Source: Alphaproteobacteria bacterium (GTDB lineage: Bacteria > Pseudomonadota > Alphaproteobacteria > Micavibrionales > Micavibrionaceae). Taken from it: a stretch of DNA of 9,027 nt. Position 1 is the stretch's first letter, and each line of letters opens with the position of its first letter. The stretch is taken from positions 5,216 to 14,242 of the forward strand of contig JAGRJZ010000136.1 of the NCBI GenBank assembly GCA_020442505.1, in the 5' to 3' direction. The notes beneath the pieces were generated by a model. That model did not search any database and had not been told where the DNA came from. It saw only the letters and a program-made list of their open reading frames with translations. Shown here piece by piece: positions 6,327 through 9,027 of this stretch. The translations under genes were made by a program, and so were the position numbers.

Positions 6327-8060
6327 ATGGCTTTTAAAACAACTCGAATAACGTCTTCCGAATCAAGCCGTTCCGGTTTTTCTCTTGTAGAGCTGGCGAT
6401 CGTCATGATCGTTTTGGGAGTTCTGTTAACGCCGCTTTTTGTCTTGTACAGTAAATGGCAGGCCGATCAGAAAAACCAGGAAATGTTAAAGCTCATGGGC
6501 AACGCCCCGATGGTGGTCGAGTCTTTCCTTGCTGTCAACGGCCGTTACCCTTGTCCGGCGCCTCTGAATGTTCCCCGGAACAGTGCTTTATACGGGTTTG
6601 AATCAGATTGCACCGACGTTACCACGGCCCCGGGTAACTGCGCGAACGGTCTTTGCATCGCAGGAAGTGGCCGCGCCGGGCTGGCTGGAGACGAACAACG
6701 CATCCGGATCGGAATGATTCCGTTTCGCTCCCTCAATTTGTCGGAGTGGAGCGCATACGACACCGAAGGCCACCGACTCGTTTATGCTGTGATGGAACAG
6801 CAGGCGCGGCCGGGCAATTTATACGATCCCGACAAGGGGGGGATTAGACTAAGAGATCCCAATGGTCAGGATCTTACGAGCCCTGTCGACTCGGCTCATT
6901 ATGTTGTTTTATCTCATGGTCGTGACGCGTGGGGCGCTCGTTCCCGGGATACCGCCGCGCTCGTCAGCGCCTGTGACGCGGCGACGCCCGTACTCGATAG
7001 GGAAAACTGTGATATGGATTGGTCTTTTGTCGCGGGCGATCTTTCGACGGCAACGGGCGCCACCCATTTCGACGATAATGTACGATACGATGTGCCGGCT
7101 GCCTATCCACGCTGGATTTCGTCCGATACGAACCCGCGTAATATCCACACGCTTGGCCCAAACGACACAGTCGGGACGCATTTCTTTTATAGCTGGTATC
7201 TTCAGGATCCAAATTTTAACGCGCTCGACGCTTTTTATACCGGTCTTGGCGCCGATCAGATCCTTCCCAACCGTATGACCACAAAGCTTTGGCATACGGA
7301 CGACATCTACATTGACGGTCGTGCGATGGCGGATAATTTTTGTTCCGCCGATTCCGACGATCCCGATTGTTTCAACCCGGCGATCATCGCCGGAGATCTC
7401 GCAGCAGGGACAGGCGGAATGGAGTGCGGGACGCAAGCCGATTCTTCGATGTTCAAGGGAATCAGTCAGGGGGGCTCTGCCTGTGAGACGATAGATATTT
7501 TGGAGAAGTCCTGCTTGAACGGACAAGTCCTCCAGACCATGGCAGACGGACAAATGACCTGTGCTTATCTTCCTTGCCGTCCCGCAACCGTCTCCGGCCC
7601 GTGCCCCGGAGATTCCGTGCACAACCTTCCGGGAAGCGACCACAACACACGCTTCACCTTCAGGGGAGGCGAATATAACTGCACGAGTGTGACCTACAAA
7701 TGTGTAAATGGTACGTGGGATAGAACCCGTCCCTTTGGGAATTACATATGTACTTGCCCGACGGACAATATCCAGCACAACAGATGCGGAACGAATAGTT
7801 GTCTTCCGACCGCCAAGACGCGGGAAAGGGCCGTGAACTGCGCTGCGTGTTACGTCGGACCGTTTGTGACGACGGAAACATGTCCGGGGAATCCTGACAG
7901 GTGTGCGCCGTTGACACCGACACCGGAGCCGTCTCCGTCTCCGTCTCCGACGCCATCTCCGTCTCCGACGCCGGCTCCAACGCCGACACCGGCTCCTCCG
8001 GTCGTCCCGATGCCTGTCAATCCAGGCGTAGGAAATGATGGTGGGGGTATTGTAAGGTAA
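6327..8060 (+). CDS. Large prepilin-like protein 3 with Cys-rich region and Pro/Thr/Ser tail
   Basis: A 577-residue prepilin-like protein. The leader MAFKTTRITSSESSRSG ends at Gly17, followed by FSLVELAIVMIVLGVLL, with Glu22 at mature position 5: a textbook prepilin peptidase site. The shared core follows: GRYPCPAP (72-79), two Cys pairs around 95-110, RIRIGMIPF, LVYAV (151-155), SHGRDAWGA, ENCDMDWSFV and THFDDNVRYD. The tail holds C339/C348 with CFNPAIIAGD, a C-x15-C pair (396/412), and a longer Cys-rich stretch (417-526) not seen in the other two. It ends in a Pro/Thr/Ser tract (530-559) and a Gly-rich end. The tail-fibre motif of proteins 1 and 2 is not recognisable here. ATG 6327 has a strong AAGGAGG seven bases upstream, the best in the operon, which may mean higher translation. 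A strong terminator follows 20 bases after the stop. Function is unknown; a surface-exposed minor or tip pilin is likely. Confidence 0.87.
   Translation: MAFKTTRITSSESSRSGFSLVELAIVMIVLGVLLTPLFVLYSKWQADQKNQEMLKLMGNAPMVVESFLAVNGRYPCPAPLNVPRNSALYGFESDCTDVTTAPGNCANGLCIAGSGRAGLAGDEQRIRIGMIPFRSLNLSEWSAYDTEGHRLVYAVMEQQARPGNLYDPDKGGIRLRDPNGQDLTSPVDSAHYVVLSHGRDAWGARSRDTAALVSACDAATPVLDRENCDMDWSFVAGDLSTATGATHFDDNVRYDVPAAYPRWISSDTNPRNIHTLGPNDTVGTHFFYSWYLQDPNFNALDAFYTGLGADQILPNRMTTKLWHTDDIYIDGRAMADNFCSADSDDPDCFNPAIIAGDLAAGTGGMECGTQADSSMFKGISQGGSACETIDILEKSCLNGQVLQTMADGQMTCAYLPCRPATVSGPCPGDSVHNLPGSDHNTRFTFRGGEYNCTSVTYKCVNGTWDRTRPFGNYICTCPTDNIQHNRCGTNSCLPTAKTRERAVNCAACYVGPFVTTETCPGNPDRCAPLTPTPEPSPSPSPTPSPSPTPAPTPTPAPPVVPMPVNPGVGNDGGGIVR
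7914..8003 (+). repeat. Tandem Pro-Ser/Pro-Thr coding repeat
   Basis: Degenerate six-base units (CCGTCT, CCGACG, CCGGCT) encode a run of alternating Pro with Ser, Thr or Ala at residues 530-559 of prepilin-like protein 3. Such tracts form stiff extended stalks or glycosylated linkers in secreted proteins. Because it is a near-perfect short tandem repeat, copy number may differ between strains. It lies almost at the C-terminus, with only about 18 residues after it. Confidence 0.9.
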
Positions 8061-8080
8061 CCCAAATGGACGAAAAACAT

Positions 8081-8118
8081 CCCCTTCCCCCGTTTGCGAA
8101 AACAGGGGAAGGGGTTTT
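8081..8118 (+). terminator. Strong intrinsic terminator of the prepilin operon
   Basis: CCCCTTCCCC (8081-8090) pairs perfectly with GGGGAAGGGG (8105-8114). After one C/A mismatch the stem continues as GTTT/AAAC around a GCGA tetraloop (8096-8099), and TTTT follows. It lies 20 bases after the stop of prepilin-like gene 3 and before the tRNA promoter, insulating the two units. Confidence 0.93.
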
Positions 8119-8146
8119 CTTTGCCGGCACGGTTTGTGAAAATGGC

Positions 8147-8175
8147 TTGACCCGTATGATGACGAACCTTAAAAA
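8147..8175 (+). promoter_or_regulatory. Probable promoter of tRNA-Ser
   Basis: TTGACC (8147-8152) and TAAAAA (8170-8175) are separated by exactly 17 bases. The start would fall near 8182, a few bases before the tRNA 5' end at 8189. The -35 is nearly ideal and the -10 is moderate. A G-rich segment lies just downstream of the -10. The strong terminator upstream makes a dedicated promoter necessary. Confidence 0.65.
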
Positions 8176-8188
8176 CATGGGGACGAAA

Positions 8189-8278
8189 GGACAGGTGGCA
8201 GAGTGGTTGAATGCGCTGGTCTCGAAAACCGGTAAGGGTTCACGCCCTTCGGGGGTTCGAATCCCCCCCTGTCCGCCA
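8189..8278 (+). tRNA. tRNA-Ser (anticodon CGA)
   Basis: All arms can be drawn by eye. The acceptor GGACAGG (8189-8195) pairs with CCTGTCC (8268-8274), with discriminator G and an encoded CCA end at 8276-8278. The anticodon stem CTGGT/ACCGG encloses loop CTCGAAA, putting CGA at 8223-8225, which reads UCG serine codons. A long variable arm AAGGG/CCCTT (8234-8249) is typical of serine tRNAs. The T-arm is GGGGG-TTCGAAT-CCCCC. The length is 90 bases. tRNA-Ser genes are common integration sites, but I see no duplicated 3' end within the window. Confidence 0.97.
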
Positions 8279-8532
8279 TTTATCAAATCCGGAACCGTCT
8301 CTCCCTTATCATCGCAAGCCTGTGAACCGCAGAGAATTTAAGGTTTTGGGGCGTTTTATCCTCACGCACCGCTGGCGGTCCGTGGCGGGTTTTAGGGGTA
8401 AAAGTCTTTCGAAAACGCCCTTTTTCTCTCCGGCGTCCTCACCTCGCGCCCGATGGAGTGAGGATGAAAATTCCATGCAAATCAACGTTTTGCCTCATCG
8501 TTTTCATAGCGCGTTTTCCGGTTTCGCCTTCA
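8279..8532. other. Gene-free spacer with nested inverted repeats
   Basis: No convincing coding region is seen here: open frames are short, lack ribosome sites or run through the tRNA. The stretch is instead rich in inverted repeats: the structure at 8349-8425, TCCTCAC/GTGAGGA (8436-8442 with 8458-8464), and ATGAAAA/TTTTCAT (8464-8470 with 8501-8507) enclosing GCAAA/TTTGC (8477-8481 with 8489-8493). It ends at the insertion sequence. Confidence 0.6.
8349..8425 (+). ncRNA. Candidate structured RNA or long tRNA terminator
   Basis: GGGCGTTTT (8349-8357) pairs over nine bases with AAAACGCCC (8412-8420), followed by TTTTT (8421-8425). The 54-base interior can form two more hairpins: CACG-C-ACCG, loop CTGG, CGGT-C-CGTG (8363-8384), and TTTTA, loop GGGG, TAAAA (8390-8403). 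Together they give a three-way junction ending in a U-run. It could terminate tRNA-Ser transcription, whose 3' end is 70 bases upstream, or be the 3' part of a small RNA. I do not recognise a known family, and the fold is by eye only. Confidence 0.35.
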
Positions 8533-8534
8533 TA

Positions 8535-8566
8535 TAGCCTACGTCACATAAAATGATTCAATTTGG
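8535..8566 (+). repeat. Left terminal inverted repeat of the IS630-type element
   Basis: It starts TAGCCTACGTCACATAAA and is preceded by a TA target duplication. It matches the reverse complement of the right end with a few mismatches and two one-base gaps. The transposase remnant's stop codon (TAG, 8541-8539 on the minus strand) lies inside it. Confidence 0.85.
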
Positions 8567-8974
8567 AAGAGTTTCTCAATCGAGCAAAAGAGTTGTTTTC
8601 TGACGGCCTTGGTATGGGCCCATTTTTGTTCGATGGGGTTGAGGTCCGGGGAATATGGCGGGAGGAAGAGCAAAGTGTGTCCGGCTAACCCCCATGCGCC
8701 GCAGGGCATGACCAATGCCTTTCTCGCTGCCCCCCAGACGGCGGGCCCGCTCGTACTGGTAAGCGTCGGGGTGTTCGAGAACATCGCGGGCCAAAGCCGC
8801 CATGTCAATCCTGGTCGCCGGCTTGTCGCGGGTTTTCTTGGGTTCGGGATTTTTAAGCCAACGTGTCACGCTGGCCACACCCACACAAAACCGAGACGCT
8901 ACCTCGGCAATTGTAAGGCCTTCCTTCTCACGGACAGATAAGACTTTACGGCGAAAATCGGATGAATACGTCAT
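8539..8974 (-). pseudogene. Truncated IS630-family transposase (N-terminal HTH plus C-terminal tail, catalytic centre deleted)
   Basis: The minus-strand frame from ATG 8974 gives MTYSSDFRRKVLSVREKEGL and a helix-turn-helix (about residues 18-41), then KPATRIDMAALARDV and RRMGVS at residues 92-97, typical of the IS630 N-terminal domain. After about 8684 this frame turns into unrelated residues, while another frame gives LLFLPPYSPDLNPIEQKW, the C-terminal end of the DDE_3 domain, and stops at 8539. The intervening segment, with the first two catalytic Asp residues, is missing; only the final Glu (NPIE) remains. The junction near 8680-8689 is therefore an internal deletion that also shifts the frame. 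The product, if made, is a 132-residue DNA-binding fragment that cannot transpose but might bind the ends. AGGG directly abuts the ATG, so translation is doubtful. Confidence 0.88.
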
Positions 8975-8975
8975 C

Positions 8976-9009
8976 CCTAAATTATAATCAATTTATATGA
9001 GTTTGGCTA
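8976..9009 (-). repeat. Right terminal inverted repeat of the IS630-type element
   Basis: Read inwards on the minus strand it starts TAGCCAAACTCATATAAA and is followed outside by the TA duplication at 9010-9011. It contains TATAAT (minus strand, just before the transposase start), which may act as the -10 of the element's own promoter. Confidence 0.85.
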
Positions 9010-9027
9010 TATCACTATGGTTCGCAC

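Larger units (their letters stand above)
8535..9009 (-). mobile_element. Internally deleted IS630-family element with both ends intact
   Basis: The element is 475 bases, while full IS630 relatives are about 1.1 kb. Imperfect terminal inverted repeats lie at 8535-8566 and 8976-9009; both begin TAGCC read inwards, and about 26 of 34 aligned columns match by eye. Each end is flanked by TA (8533-8534 and 9010-9011), the target duplication expected for IS630. Inside are only the first and last parts of a transposase on the minus strand. With both ends present it could in principle be moved by a related transposase in trans, but it cannot mobilise itself. Confidence 0.88.

Noticed and set aside
6909..7778. 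Minus-strand open frame of 289 codons opposite prepilin-like gene 3
   Set aside because: It lies entirely within a well-supported gene, has no family pattern and no ribosome site that stands out.
8066..8537. Open frames running through the tRNA-Ser gene on both strands
   Set aside because: Their recognisable peptide text comes from translating the tRNA; such frames are common false gene calls.
8539..8974. Programmed frameshift joining the two transposase frames
   Set aside because: The central catalytic segment is absent from every frame, so a frameshift could not restore a working transposase; a deletion explains it better.
8189..9027. Genomic island integrated at tRNA-Ser
   Set aside because: No integrase and no repeat of the tRNA 3' end are seen; only a small IS lies nearby and the window ends 18 bases after it.
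1..9027. CRISPR array
   Set aside because: No regularly spaced direct repeats were seen; the only tandem repeat is the Pro/Thr/Ser coding tract.

Overview
The window looks like a piece of a Gram-negative chromosome of medium GC content. An alphaproteobacterium is plausible from the style of the iron-type superoxide dismutase, the GuaA and the small 'DTVEIS'-type protein, but the taxonomy is an inference. It falls into three parts: a housekeeping block on the minus strand, a plus-strand operon of unusual surface-type proteins, and a tRNA with a decayed insertion sequence.

Left part (1-2877, minus strand). Three genes are read leftwards: an Fe-type superoxide dismutase (sodB), GMP synthase (guaA), and the first 228 codons of a long-chain acyl-CoA synthetase (fadD-like) that runs off the left edge. 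guaA and fadD overlap by 10 bases, or by 4 if a GTG start is used. sodB lies 43 bases before guaA. The 175-base gap at 2878-3052 separates this block from rightward genes and should hold the divergent promoters.

Middle part (3053-8060, plus strand). A small 86-residue protein of unknown function is followed by three large, related prepilin-like proteins of 526, 417 and 577 residues. Each has a prepilin leader and a hydrophobic helix. Each then has a shared core (a PCPA-like patch, a 'TYAV' strand, a 'GxDGxGA'-like strand, an 'ENCDxD' patch and a 'HFDD' patch), followed by a cysteine-rich tail. Five cysteine pairs in the tails have exactly the same spacing (C-x15-C). The first protein carries an insert with a textbook EF-hand loop. 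The first two carry a 'VGIG..xP...HV' motif known from tail-fibre and adhesin proteins. The second lacks the normal Glu at mature position 5. The third ends in a Pro/Thr/Ser stalk. The layout recalls tip or minor pilins (GspK, PilV) and suggests a set of adhesive, disulfide-bonded pilus tip or pseudopilus subunits. No pilus ATPase, peptidase or secretin is in the window. This cassette is the main point of interest. A strong intrinsic terminator (8081-8118) ends it.

Right part (8119-9027). A well-formed tRNA-Ser(CGA) gene with its own promoter is followed by about 250 bases with no gene but with several nested inverted repeats, one of which ends in a T-run and may be a tRNA terminator or a small structured RNA. 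Then comes a 475-base IS630-type element with both terminal inverted repeats and TA duplications. Its transposase has lost most of the catalytic domain, so it is a non-autonomous deletion derivative.
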